A stretch of DNA of 64,000 nucleotides from CAZMGV01 sp964621525 [NCBI: uncultured bacterium] (GTDB lineage: Bacteria > JAGRBM01), in the NCBI GenBank assembly GCA_964621525.1, contig CAZUMS010000014.1, positions 25,067 through 89,066 of the forward strand, read 5' to 3'. The notes under the pieces are model-generated. The model had not been told where the DNA came from, did no database searches, and saw only the letters and a program-made list of their open reading frames with translations. Each line of letters opens with the position of its first letter. Position 1 is the first letter of the stretch. The position numbers and the translations under genes are program-made. Below, one piece after another: positions 53,806 to 62,593 of this stretch.

Positions 53806-54147
53806 CGCTTGCGCTCCAGGCTGCCCCGCGGGGCCGTCTCACCTGTCCGGCCCGAGGAAGCCCTTCTTGGGTATAACGATAAAGACTGGGTGTTGCGGTT
53901 TTGTTCGGCCCTGTGGAAAAGGCCGTTACAAACCCATCCCGATTCGACAACCCTGTGACGGACGGCGGAAAACGGAGTGAAACCGGTTATTTAGGTTGCA
54001 GCTCTTGGGGGCGACGCCCGGCCCCCGGCCGACGGTAACGGGTGGTGCCATCCGGGTTGATTTCCCGGCCGCTGGCGGTCATCCAGTGCGGCCAGCGACG
54101 AGGCCGCCGTAGAGCCCGCGCACCGACTGTAAGTGTAAGGACCAGCG
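53806..54147. other. Divergent intergenic region
   Basis: 342 bp between plsC-like (-) and mrp (+). The part at 53870-53990 is less GC-rich and probably holds both promoters. The part at 54000-54140 is GC-rich with several short inverted repeats (for example GGGGGC with GCCCCC near 54006-54028), which suggests a structured mrp leader. I recognise no known RNA family. The mrp SD is AAGGA near 54136. Confidence 0.4.
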
Positions 54148-55230
54148 ATGCCAGCCATTACCGAAGAAGCCGTGAAAAAAGCCCTCTCCGTGATCGTGGA
54201 CCCGGACCTGGGCCGGGATATCGTCACCCTCGGCTTCGTGAAGAACGTGAAGATCGACGGCGCGAACGTGTCGCTCACGATCGAGCTCACGACCCCGGCC
54301 TGCCCGGTGAAGGAAAAGTTCAGGAACGACGCGACGGCCGCCGTGACGGCGCTGGGGGCGTCCCGGGTGGAGGTCGAGATGACCTCGAACGTGCGGGCGG
54401 CTTCCACCGCCGGCAAGCAGAATCCCTGCCCGCAGATCAAGAACATCATCGCCGTGGCCTCCGGCAAGGGCGGCGTCGGCAAGTCGTCCGTCGCCGTGAA
54501 CCTCGCGGTCGCGCTCGCCCAGCAGGGGGCCAAAACCGGCCTCGTGGACGCGGATTTTTACGGCCCGTCGATCCCGCAGATGCTGGACGTGGGCAAGAAG
54601 GACCTCCGGCAGGTGGGCGACAAGATCCTGCCCGCCCGCAAGTTCGGCATCGAGATCCTCTCGTTCGGTTTCTTCATCGACCAGCGCGAGCCCGTGATCT
54701 GGCGCGGCCCGATGCTGGACGGCGCGATCCGGCAGTTTTTCACCGACATCGCCTGGAGCGAGCTCGACTATCTCGTCGTCGACATGCCTCCCGGCACGGG
54801 CGACGTGCAGCTCTCCCTCTGCCAGCGCGTCCCGGTGACGGGCGCCGTCATGGTGACGACACCCCAGACGGTGTCCCTGAACGACGTCTACAAGGGCGTC
54901 GCCATGTTCCAGCGGGTGAACGTGCCGGTGCTCGGCGTGGTCGAGAACATGAGCTACTTCGAGTGCCCGAGCTGCCACACGCACACGGAGATCTTCGACT
55001 CGGGCGGCGGGCAGAAGCTGGCCGACGAGACCGGCACGCCGCTGCTGGCCCGCCTGCCCATACTCCTCCCGATCCGCAAGGGCGGCGACACCGGCACGCC
55101 GGCCGCCGCGAACCCGGAGAACAAATCCGAAGTGGCCGCCTTCGCCGACCTCGCAAAGAAGGTCGCCGCCCGCATCTCCACCATTCAGGCCACCCAGGCC
55201 GCGCCGCAGATCCAGATCGAGATGGGGTAA
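54148..55230 (+). CDS. mrp: Mrp/ApbC-type Fe-S cluster carrier ATPase
   Basis: 360-residue P-loop scaffold/carrier for Fe-S clusters. An N-terminal DUF59/MIP18 domain (about 1-85, with ELTTPACPVKEKFRNDA) is fused to the ParA-like ATPase: deviant Walker A SGKGGVGKSSVAVNLA, DADFYGPSIPQML and DMPPGTGDVQL. The cluster CxxC is in YFECPSCHTHTEIF. Fe-S clients in this window include IspG, LipA and possibly the TIGR02757 protein. The gene is convergent with nadC. Confidence 0.95.
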   Translation: MPAITEEAVKKALSVIVDPDLGRDIVTLGFVKNVKIDGANVSLTIELTTPACPVKEKFRNDATAAVTALGASRVEVEMTSNVRAASTAGKQNPCPQIKNIIAVASGKGGVGKSSVAVNLAVALAQQGAKTGLVDADFYGPSIPQMLDVGKKDLRQVGDKILPARKFGIEILSFGFFIDQREPVIWRGPMLDGAIRQFFTDIAWSELDYLVVDMPPGTGDVQLSLCQRVPVTGAVMVTTPQTVSLNDVYKGVAMFQRVNVPVLGVVENMSYFECPSCHTHTEIFDSGGGQKLADETGTPLLARLPILLPIRKGGDTGTPAAANPENKSEVAAFADLAKKVAARISTIQATQAAPQIQIEMG

Positions 55231-55236
55231 TTCCCC

Positions 55237-56079
55237 TCACCCCGCATCCAGTGCGATGTCGATCTGGCGGGCGGAGTGGGTGAGCGCGCCGACGCTGATA
55301 AGGTCCACGCCGGTCTCGGCGATGGCCTGAACGGTGGCGAGGCTGACGCCGCCGGACGCTTCCGTGCGGGCCTTGCTGCCGATCAGCGCGACCGCCTTTC
55401 TCAGGTCGGCTGTTGTGAAATTGTCGAGCAGGATCGAATCGGCCCCGCCCTCCAGCGCCTCCGGAATCTGGTCCAGCCGGTCCACTTCGCAGGTGATGCT
55501 CGCCGTGTGCGGGATCGACGCCCGCAGGCGCCGGATGGCGTCCCGGATCGAACCGGCGGCGGCGATGTGGTTGTCCTTGACGAGGGCGGCGTCGAACAGC
55601 CCGAACCGGTGATTGATCCCGCCGCCCATGCGGACGGCGTATTTTTCCAGCGAGCGAAGGAGCGGCGTCGTTTTCCGGGTGTCGGTGATCCGCGCCTTCG
55701 TGTGCTTCACCTTCTGGACATAGGCATCCGTGAGCGTGGCGACGCCCGTGAGGTGGCGCAGGAAGTTGAGCGCCGTGCGTTCGGCGGCGAGCACCGTGGC
55801 GGCGGGGCCGTTCGCGTAGGCGAGGGCGGTTCCGGCATCGAACCGGGCGCCATCGGGAAGCAGCACGCCCGAGGCAATGGACGGATCCAGCCGGGAGAAC
55901 ACCCGGAGCGCCACGGGCATTCCGGCGAGGACGCCCGGCTCGCGGGCCACGAACTTCACGCTGATCCGGGCCGAAGCGTCGAAGATTCCCTGCGAGGTGA
56001 TGTCGCCCGCGAGGCCGAGGTCCTCTTCGAGCGCGGCGTCGATCAGCGCGTCCAGTTGCCGCCAGTTGAGCAGTTGCAT
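55237..56079 (-). CDS. nadC: Nicotinate-nucleotide pyrophosphorylase
   Basis: Quinolinate phosphoribosyltransferase of NAD synthesis, 280 residues. Signature elements: EEDLGLAGDITSQGIF, NFLRHLTGVATLT, TRKTTPLLRSLEKYAVRMGGGINHRFGLFDAALVKDNH and LEGGADSILLDNFT. No nadA or nadB is adjacent. It is convergent with mrp, with only 6 bp between the stops. Confidence 0.96.
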   Translation of the reverse strand: MQLLNWRQLDALIDAALEEDLGLAGDITSQGIFDASARISVKFVAREPGVLAGMPVALRVFSRLDPSIASGVLLPDGARFDAGTALAYANGPAATVLAAERTALNFLRHLTGVATLTDAYVQKVKHTKARITDTRKTTPLLRSLEKYAVRMGGGINHRFGLFDAALVKDNHIAAAGSIRDAIRRLRASIPHTASITCEVDRLDQIPEALEGGADSILLDNFTTADLRKAVALIGSKARTEASGGVSLATVQAIAETGVDLISVGALTHSARQIDIALDAG

Positions 56080-56175
56080 TGGGCCCTCCCGTGCAGGGAT
56101 TCAGCCTAGCGGAATTTGCAGCGGTGGGAACAGCCCGCTCCCCTCGCCGCCGTTCATGAACTAGGTTTCATCCCC

Positions 56176-57042
56176 ATGCGCGTCGCCTTCATCAGCGATC
56201 TCCACGGCTCCCTCCGGCACTACGAGGCGGTCCTCCAGCTCGCGGAGAAAAAGGATTTCGGGGCGCTCGTCTTCGGCGGCGACCTCGCGCCCAAGAACTT
56301 CTCCGGCGGGAAGTTCGTCGAGCACCAGGTGAACTGGCACCGGGACGTGCTGATGCCCCGGCTCGAACGGTTCAAGATCCTCCGCCCCCGGACAAGAATC
56401 TTCTTCATCATGGGAAACGACGACACGAAGGCGGCCGAGTCGGAGTTCGCCCGCCGTGACGGCGAGATCGTGGAATATATCCACCTGAAGACGGTGGAGC
56501 TCGAGCCCGGCCTCGCGCTCACAGGATACAGCTGCGTCGATATCACGCCGTTCCCGCTCAAGGATTTCGAGCGGTGGGACAAGCGCACGGGCCAGCTTCC
56601 GGAGAAGGTCAGGCAACTCAGCGGTCTCGTCACCGGCGACGGAATGAAACTCGTCAATTTCCAGTTCGAAAAGGACCCGCAGGCGGACCGGCTGCCGACG
56701 GTCGAGGAGGAACTGGCCCCGCTCGTGAAGGCGCAGAAGCGGGGCGTCTCGATCGTGACGATTCACTGCCCGCCCTACCTCACGAAGCTGGACAAGATGA
56801 TGCTCGGCAAGCACGTGGGCTCGGTGGCGGTGCGGGAGTTTCTCGAAACTGCGCAGCCCGCCATCTCGCTGCACGGGCATATCCACGAATCTCCGCACAT
56901 GACCGGCAGCTTCCAGGACCGGCTCGGGGAGACCGTCTGCGTGAATCCCGGTCAGGACCCCTACAAGGGAATCGTCTGCTACGTGACCTTCGACACGGAT
57001 AACCCGGCCAGGACGCTCCAGCATTTCGTGGAGAAGTCTTGA
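56176..57042 (+). CDS. Calcineurin-like metallophosphoesterase
   Basis: 288 residues, cytosolic, with all dinuclear-metal motifs: SDLHG (D-x-H), GGDLAP (GGD), MGNDD (GN[H/D]), TIHCPPY and HGHIHESPH (GHxH). The class includes phosphodiesterases and UDP-sugar or nucleotide phosphatases; the substrate is unknown. The ATG at 56176 starts the domain directly. Its TGA overlaps the TTG of the cysteine-rich lipoprotein by 4 nt, making it the first gene of a tightly coupled four-gene unit. Confidence 0.85.
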   Translation: MRVAFISDLHGSLRHYEAVLQLAEKKDFGALVFGGDLAPKNFSGGKFVEHQVNWHRDVLMPRLERFKILRPRTRIFFIMGNDDTKAAESEFARRDGEIVEYIHLKTVELEPGLALTGYSCVDITPFPLKDFERWDKRTGQLPEKVRQLSGLVTGDGMKLVNFQFEKDPQADRLPTVEEELAPLVKAQKRGVSIVTIHCPPYLTKLDKMMLGKHVGSVAVREFLETAQPAISLHGHIHESPHMTGSFQDRLGETVCVNPGQDPYKGIVCYVTFDTDNPARTLQHFVEKS

Positions 57043-57539
57043 GGCGGCCCGTCTGGCTTCCGGCGGTGTTTCTGCTGGCCGCGTGCGTTCCCGTGCCGGG
57101 GGCGAGCGATGTGCCGGCCTCCAGAGGCGGTATCAAGGTGAGCTATAAGATCGTGGAAGACGGGAGGGGGAGCGACGCCGCCCGGTGCAGGCTGGAAAAC
57201 TGCGCGAGGGGCGAGGTCTGCTGGGTGCCGCTCTCCTGCGTCGCCCCGGAAATCTCACCGGGCGGCGAGAACCGCCCGCCTGACTGTCTCGAAGGTTTTC
57301 ATCCGTGCGGGGACGCCTGCATCCCCGAGCGGAGCGCCTGTGTGCTGCCGGACAGTCCCGACCCCGAGCGGGAAGCCGCCGAATGGCTGCCGGGCCACGA
57401 TTCGAAGTTCGATCTCCTGTGCGGGAAGAAATCCAAATACTGCCGGGGAGTCTGCATCCCGAAGAAGGAAATCTGCTACCCCTGGCCCCTGCCGGGGCCG
57501 GAAATGGACAATGCTGGTATAGGAGGACAATTACGGTGA
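57039..57539 (+). CDS. Cysteine-repeat lipoprotein A
   Basis: 166-residue lipoprotein (TTG start, hydrophobic signal WLPAVFLLAA then the lipobox Cys C16). Two copies of a 19-residue module with the exact spacing C-x6-C-x3-C-x6-C are at residues 83-101 (GFHPCGDACIPERSAC) and 128-146 (SKYCRGVCIPKKEIC). Both carry CIP after the third Cys. The second copy is followed by YPWPLPGP. The spacing resembles the first half of LDL-receptor class A repeats, without the acidic calcium-binding end. No known family recognised. 4-nt overlaps with both neighbours. Confidence 0.7.
   Translation: MRRPVWLPAVFLLAACVPVPGASDVPASRGGIKVSYKIVEDGRGSDAARCRLENCARGEVCWVPLSCVAPEISPGGENRPPDCLEGFHPCGDACIPERSACVLPDSPDPEREAAEWLPGHDSKFDLLCGKKSKYCRGVCIPKKEICYPWPLPGPEMDNAGIGGQLR
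57472..57500 (+). repeat. 29-bp direct repeat, copy 1
   Basis: An exact 29-bp copy of 58107-58135, in the gene A segment coding for CYPWPLPGP. It includes the short hairpin GGCCCC-TGCC-GGGGCC. Outside this block the two genes are strongly diverged at the DNA level. Confidence 0.85.
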
Positions 57540-58138
57540 TAAGAGCAGGACTCCGGCGCCTTCCATCCTTGCTTGTGGCACTCTTCTTCTACGGATTTCT
57601 GGCAGGATGTTCTGAGCTTTTCTGCAACGAAATGTGTGACGGCATTACGGACACGTATGTGGAAAAGCAGCTCCGTGAATGTGACATGGGGAAATATGTC
57701 TGCGGCAACCAATGCATTCCGAACCATAAGAAGTGTCCGGGACCGGCGGCAGTTTCAGCAGATACCGGGCTGTCAGGAAATTGCCGGGAACAGGATCCGG
57801 CGAAGTGCTGTCCGGCGGGCGAATTCCGGTGCGGTGAAATGTGCATTCCGGCTGGGAAGGTCTGCGAGGTTCCATCGGAACTTGTGACGAAGGCTGAAAG
57901 GCAGCCTGTCATGTGCGAGCGAGGATATCGTGAATGCAATGGAAAATGCCTGTCCGTCAGAGAACTCTGTATCAGCTCCGGTGCGCCTGACCCTGCCGAT
58001 AATCTTGTTTCCTGGCCACGACTGCCGGGCATAGGATCAAGTTACGACAATCTGTGCCCAAGCGGCTATCACTACTGCAGGGCTCAATGTATCCCTGAGG
58101 ACTGGTTCTGCTACCCCTGGCCCCTGCCGGGGCCGTGA
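57536..58138 (+). CDS. Cysteine-repeat lipoprotein B
   Basis: 200-residue paralogue of the preceding protein: signal peptide (SLLVALFFYGFLAG, lipobox Cys C25) and four modules C-x6-C-x3-C-x6-C at residues 49-67, 92-110, 127-145 and 174-192. Three have CIP after the third Cys; the third copy has CLS instead. It ends exactly with CYPWPLPGP. The start is a GTG with AGGAGG 9 nt upstream, overlapping the previous stop by 4 nt. GC content is lower than in gene A although the last 29 nt of the shared motif are identical between the two genes. Confidence 0.72.
   Translation: MIRAGLRRLPSLLVALFFYGFLAGCSELFCNEMCDGITDTYVEKQLRECDMGKYVCGNQCIPNHKKCPGPAAVSADTGLSGNCREQDPAKCCPAGEFRCGEMCIPAGKVCEVPSELVTKAERQPVMCERGYRECNGKCLSVRELCISSGAPDPADNLVSWPRLPGIGSSYDNLCPSGYHYCRAQCIPEDWFCYPWPLPGP
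58107..58135 (+). repeat. 29-bp direct repeat, copy 2
   Basis: Second exact copy, at the 3' end of gene B, running into the GTGA overlap with the next gene. The coded residues are FCYPWPLPGP in the same frame as copy 1. Confidence 0.85.
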
Positions 58139-58485
58139 GCGACGTTATGTCCAAGGAGCCCTCAGTCACGCGCAGCTATCTGCCCTACTGCCTGGCCGGC
58201 CTGATCATCCTGTTGCTACTGGCCGGACTGATGATGCGTCTGGCGGCCAGTTACTACCTAGGCGGGTATACGTGGGTGGAAAGCGACTGGAATTCAGACG
58301 GTTCGACATCAGTGTCTGAATATCTGGAAGGAAGCGAGGTCGGTGACAGGCCGGGCTGCATATCCGGGCAGCCGTGCACTCACTATTTCTGGCTTAAGGA
58401 TGGACTTGATTTCAAAACGGTATGTCCGGAACGGGTGCAAACAGGGCGCGGCAAGTTTCACATGCAACGAGAAAAGGCCTGTTAA
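58135..58485 (+). CDS. Single-TM protein with EF-hand-like loop
   Basis: 116 residues. One TM segment (CLAGLIILLLLAGLMMRLA) with a short cytoplasmic N-terminus, then an exported domain. DWNSDGSTSVSE has the D-x-N-x-D-G-x5-E pattern of an EF-hand or dockerin calcium loop. Three more cysteines (CISGQPC and VCPER) may form disulfides. GTG start, or the ATG at 58147, with a GTGA overlap. It is the last gene of the cysteine-repeat operon, and converges on the MBL gene with a 4-nt overlap. Confidence 0.65.
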   Translation: MSDVMSKEPSVTRSYLPYCLAGLIILLLLAGLMMRLAASYYLGGYTWVESDWNSDGSTSVSEYLEGSEVGDRPGCISGQPCTHYFWLKDGLDFKTVCPERVQTGRGKFHMQREKAC

Positions 58486-59393
58486 ACCGCCTCGAACCGT
58501 CCCGGTTCGGGTTCGCGGAGGCGGCCTTCCTCGACGAGGAATTTTGTGCAGGGGTAGAGCAGCATCTGGCCTGAGACGGCGGACCAGGTTTCGTAGCCGG
58601 GGAGTTCGGGCATCTGGAACAGGGTGCGGAACTGCTTGGCGAGCACGGCGAGGGTCGTCTCTCCGCCTCGGACGAGCGTGACGAGGGCGTCCAGCCGTTC
58701 GTCCAGCACCTTCACGTAGCCGTTCAGCCGGTCCCGGAATTCGTCCGCCCCGAACCAGCCGCGGCCGTGGGCGCTGGCGGCAAACTTCACGGGCAGTTTC
58801 GACAGCCGGGCAAGGGAGGCATAGGTGTCCCGCACGTCGGAATCGATATCGGGCGTAACGGGCCCCGCCCGTGTGAGGTCGTAATCCCCGAGCACGACGA
58901 CACCCTCGTCGGGAAACCAGTAGCAGGTGTGGCCGGAGGTGTGGCCCGGCATGTGGAGCGCGACCATGGGGACGCCACCGAGGTCCAGCGTCTCGCCGGG
59001 TTTCACCGTGCCGGTGGCGGGCCGGTGGACGAACCCCATCTGGGCATAGAAGCCGTCGATCATCTCCACGAGGTGCGGCTCGGTGACGCCGCCCCGCTCA
59101 TGGACGACCTTGCGCGATTCGAACGGCGGCCGGTCCTGCTCCGGCACGTAGACCGGCAGGTCCGGCATGGCGCAGGCGGAGAGCGCGTGATCCTCGTGCC
59201 AGTGGGTAAGGAAGATCCGGTCGATGCCGTTCTCCGCTCGGATCCGCTTCGCCTGTTCCACCGAGCCGCCCTGGTCGAGGAGCGCCTTTACGGCGCCGTC
59301 CACGTAGAGGCCGTTGCAGTTCGGATACGGCGAGCGGTTCGGCCCCGGCAGGAAGACGAGGCGGCCGGCGCGGGGGAATCCGGAGAGGTCCAC
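58482..59393 (-). CDS. MBL-fold metallohydrolase
   Basis: 303-residue metallo-beta-lactamase superfamily hydrolase. The metal motif is HWHEDH (H64, H66, D68 and H69), with further ligands in MPGHTSGHTCYW and VLGDYDLTRAG. The C-terminal helical part (DALVTLVRGGETTLAVLAKQF) resembles the LACTB2-like/GloB-like winged extension. The substrate is unknown. It lies 12 nt downstream of the citrate synthase gene's... opposite arrangement: citrate synthase lies upstream in coordinates to the right and reads the same way, so the MBL gene follows it. Confidence 0.85.
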   Translation of the reverse strand: MDLSGFPRAGRLVFLPGPNRSPYPNCNGLYVDGAVKALLDQGGSVEQAKRIRAENGIDRIFLTHWHEDHALSACAMPDLPVYVPEQDRPPFESRKVVHERGGVTEPHLVEMIDGFYAQMGFVHRPATGTVKPGETLDLGGVPMVALHMPGHTSGHTCYWFPDEGVVVLGDYDLTRAGPVTPDIDSDVRDTYASLARLSKLPVKFAASAHGRGWFGADEFRDRLNGYVKVLDERLDALVTLVRGGETTLAVLAKQFRTLFQMPELPGYETWSAVSGQMLLYPCTKFLVEEGRLREPEPGRFEAV

Positions 59394-59405
59394 CGGAATG
59401 CGCGC

Positions 59406-60695
<1,290 letters not shown>

Positions 60696-60897
60696 GGGGA
60701 GAGCCCTCCTGGAGATTTCGGAACGGTCCGGGCGGTTGCCCTTCAGGGACCCGTTAGACGCTAGCACCGGCGGGCGGCAAATACAGGGGCGCGGAATCGG
60801 CGTTCTGGTGACTTTTTGACCGGCTGTACCGGGGTGGAAACAACCCGTCCCGTTTGTTCCAGAGGCACTGACCGGGCTCATTTGCCCCCCTGCGGGT

Positions 60898-60907
60898 GTG
60901 CTATTAT
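60898..60907 (+). promoter_or_regulatory. Extended -10 promoter candidate for the siroheme decarboxylase-like gene
   Basis: TGTGCTATTAT places a TATTAT hexamer at 60902-60907 with an upstream TG. No well-spaced -35 is visible, which is tolerable for extended -10 promoters. A stem-loop (GGCCC-CTCC with GGAG-A-GGGCC, 60919-60942) sits in the short leader. Confidence 0.35.
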
Positions 60908-60958
60908 GGGAGGCTGACGGCCCCTCCTTGCGGGAGAGGGCCCCTGGAGAAAGAAGCG

Positions 60959-62005
60959 ATGGAAGGTCTCGACGCAATCGACAAGGCGCTCACGACGCTG
61001 ATGCAGGAAGAGGTCCCCCTCACCGAGCGCCCGTTCAAGGATCTGGCAGACAAGGTGGGCACCACCGAGGCGGACTGCCTCGCCCGGGTGAAGAGCCTCA
61101 AGGACCGGCACATCATCCGCCAGATCGGCGTGATCTTCGACAGCCGGAACATGGGCTACAAGTCCTCGCTGGTCGCCATGAAGGCGCCGCCGGACAAGTG
61201 CGACCAGGTGGCCGCCGTCGTCAGCGAGCACCCCGGCGTCTCCCACAACTACAAGCGCAACCACGAGTTCAACATCTGGTTCACGATCGCCGTGCCGCCG
61301 GGCCAGAGCCTCGAAAAGCACATCGAGGCGATGCACAAGGCGTCCGGGGCGATCTCGACCCGGATCATGCAGACGCTCCGCCTCTACAAGATCGGCGTGA
61401 AGCTGGACCTCACCGACGAGGGCCGCAAGACCGAGAACCTGACCCAGAAGGAAAAGGCCCCGGTCTGGAACAAGCTGCTGGAGGAGCCGGCGCACCTCAG
61501 CGAGGAGGATATCGCCTACATCCGCGAGCTGCAGGAGGACCTCGCGCTGGTCGAGCAGCCGTACGTCGAGATGGCGAAGCGGCTCGGCGTCCCGTTCTCG
61601 CGGCTCAAGGAAAAGACGCAGGAGATGCACGACCGCGGGCTGTTCCGGCGGAACGCGGCGATCCTCAACCACCGCAAGGCGGGCTTCAAGTCGAACGGCA
61701 TGGGCGTCTGGCGGGTGGACGAGAGCGAAGTGGACAAGTACGGCGAGCAGTTCGGCCAGTACCGCGTGGTGTCCCACTGCTACCGCCGCCCGGTCTACGA
61801 GGACTGGAAGTACAACCTGTTCACCATGGTTCACGGCGCCGACGACGACGAGTGCCGTCACATCATCGACCAGCTTTCGAAGGATTCGGGCCTCAAGGAC
61901 TACACGGTGCTGTTCTCCACGACGGAGTACAAGAAGAACCGGGTGGTCTATTTCCCGAAGGGCGAAACCTACCCCGACTGGTGCAGGGAAGCGCTCCAGA
62001 ACTGA
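60959..62005 (+). CDS. Fused two-domain siroheme decarboxylase-like protein (AhbA-AhbB/NirDL type)
   Basis: 348 residues built of two AsnC/Lrp-like halves, each a winged helix plus RAM-like domain: ~5-165 and ~185-345. The second half has SHCYRRPVYEDWKYNLFTMVHG, a signature of AhbB/NirL siroheme decarboxylases; the first has SHNYKRNHEFNIWFTI at the equivalent place. In the alternative haem pathway AhbA and AhbB are usually separate; in NirDL they are fused for haem d1. Either role is possible, and no neighbouring haem gene settles it. SD GGAG 9 nt before the ATG. A Lrp-like transcription factor is the less likely alternative. Confidence 0.78.
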   Translation: MEGLDAIDKALTTLMQEEVPLTERPFKDLADKVGTTEADCLARVKSLKDRHIIRQIGVIFDSRNMGYKSSLVAMKAPPDKCDQVAAVVSEHPGVSHNYKRNHEFNIWFTIAVPPGQSLEKHIEAMHKASGAISTRIMQTLRLYKIGVKLDLTDEGRKTENLTQKEKAPVWNKLLEEPAHLSEEDIAYIRELQEDLALVEQPYVEMAKRLGVPFSRLKEKTQEMHDRGLFRRNAAILNHRKAGFKSNGMGVWRVDESEVDKYGEQFGQYRVVSHCYRRPVYEDWKYNLFTMVHGADDDECRHIIDQLSKDSGLKDYTVLFSTTEYKKNRVVYFPKGETYPDWCREALQN

Positions 62006-62008
62006 GCG

Positions 62009-62551
62009 TTATTTCTTTTCCGGCGCCGTGCCCCCGAGGCTGTCGTACTCGCGGATGATCTCGTCCGTGATGTCCGTGTTTTCGGACGCGTAAGGGATCA
62101 CGTGCTGGCTCGATTCCAGCACGAGTTCGTAGCCCTTGCGTTTCGAGTAGTCCGCCGCCACTTCCTTGATGTCCAGGGCGAGGTTGTTCGCCATGCGGCC
62201 TTCCTGCCGCTGGAGGTCGTCCGAGATGTCCTCCGCCCGGCGCTGGAGTTCCTTCACCCGTTTTTCGGCGTCCGCGCGGGCCTTCTCGAACTGGGCCGCC
62301 GGCAGGGACTTCTGCTTGTCCGTGAGCTGCTTGTTGAGCTGGTCGACTTCCTTCTTGTAGCCCTCGACCTCACTGGTTTTGGAGCGCACGCTCTTCAGGA
62401 AATCCTCGCGCGCCTGCTTGCCGCGCTTCGATTCGATGATGACCCTCTGGATGTTCACGAGGGCCAGTTCATGGTCCTTCTTCCCCTGCGCCCCTGCGAA
62501 GGCGGGCATGAGGAAGAGGGCGGCGGCGGTAACGGCGGCAAGTCGCTTCAT
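62009..62551 (-). CDS. OmpH/Skp periplasmic chaperone
   Basis: 180-residue Skp family protein: signal peptide MKRLAAVTAAALFLMPAFAGAQ, then the short beta strand LALVNIQRVI and a long coiled-coil hairpin (about 45-140, rich in Lys/Glu/Gln), closing with GYELVLESSQHVIPYASENTDITDEII, a typical Skp ending. It escorts unfolded outer-membrane proteins to the BAM complex. It converges on the siroheme decarboxylase-like gene 3 nt away. Confidence 0.88.
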   Translation of the reverse strand: MKRLAAVTAAALFLMPAFAGAQGKKDHELALVNIQRVIIESKRGKQAREDFLKSVRSKTSEVEGYKKEVDQLNKQLTDKQKSLPAAQFEKARADAEKRVKELQRRAEDISDDLQRQEGRMANNLALDIKEVAADYSKRKGYELVLESSQHVIPYASENTDITDEIIREYDSLGGTAPEKK

Positions 62552-62593
62552 GGTTTTACTCCCTATCCAACCCCGGCCCGGCTGGCAACCCTC

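Noticed and set aside
53991-54533. A 180-codon minus-strand open frame across the mrp start
   Set aside because: Mostly antisense to mrp and compositionally odd; the mrp N-terminal domain is unambiguous.
57482-57497. Hairpin GGCCCC-TGCC-GGGGCC as a terminator
   Set aside because: It is within coding sequence of gene A, repeats in gene B, has no T-run and would cut the operon.
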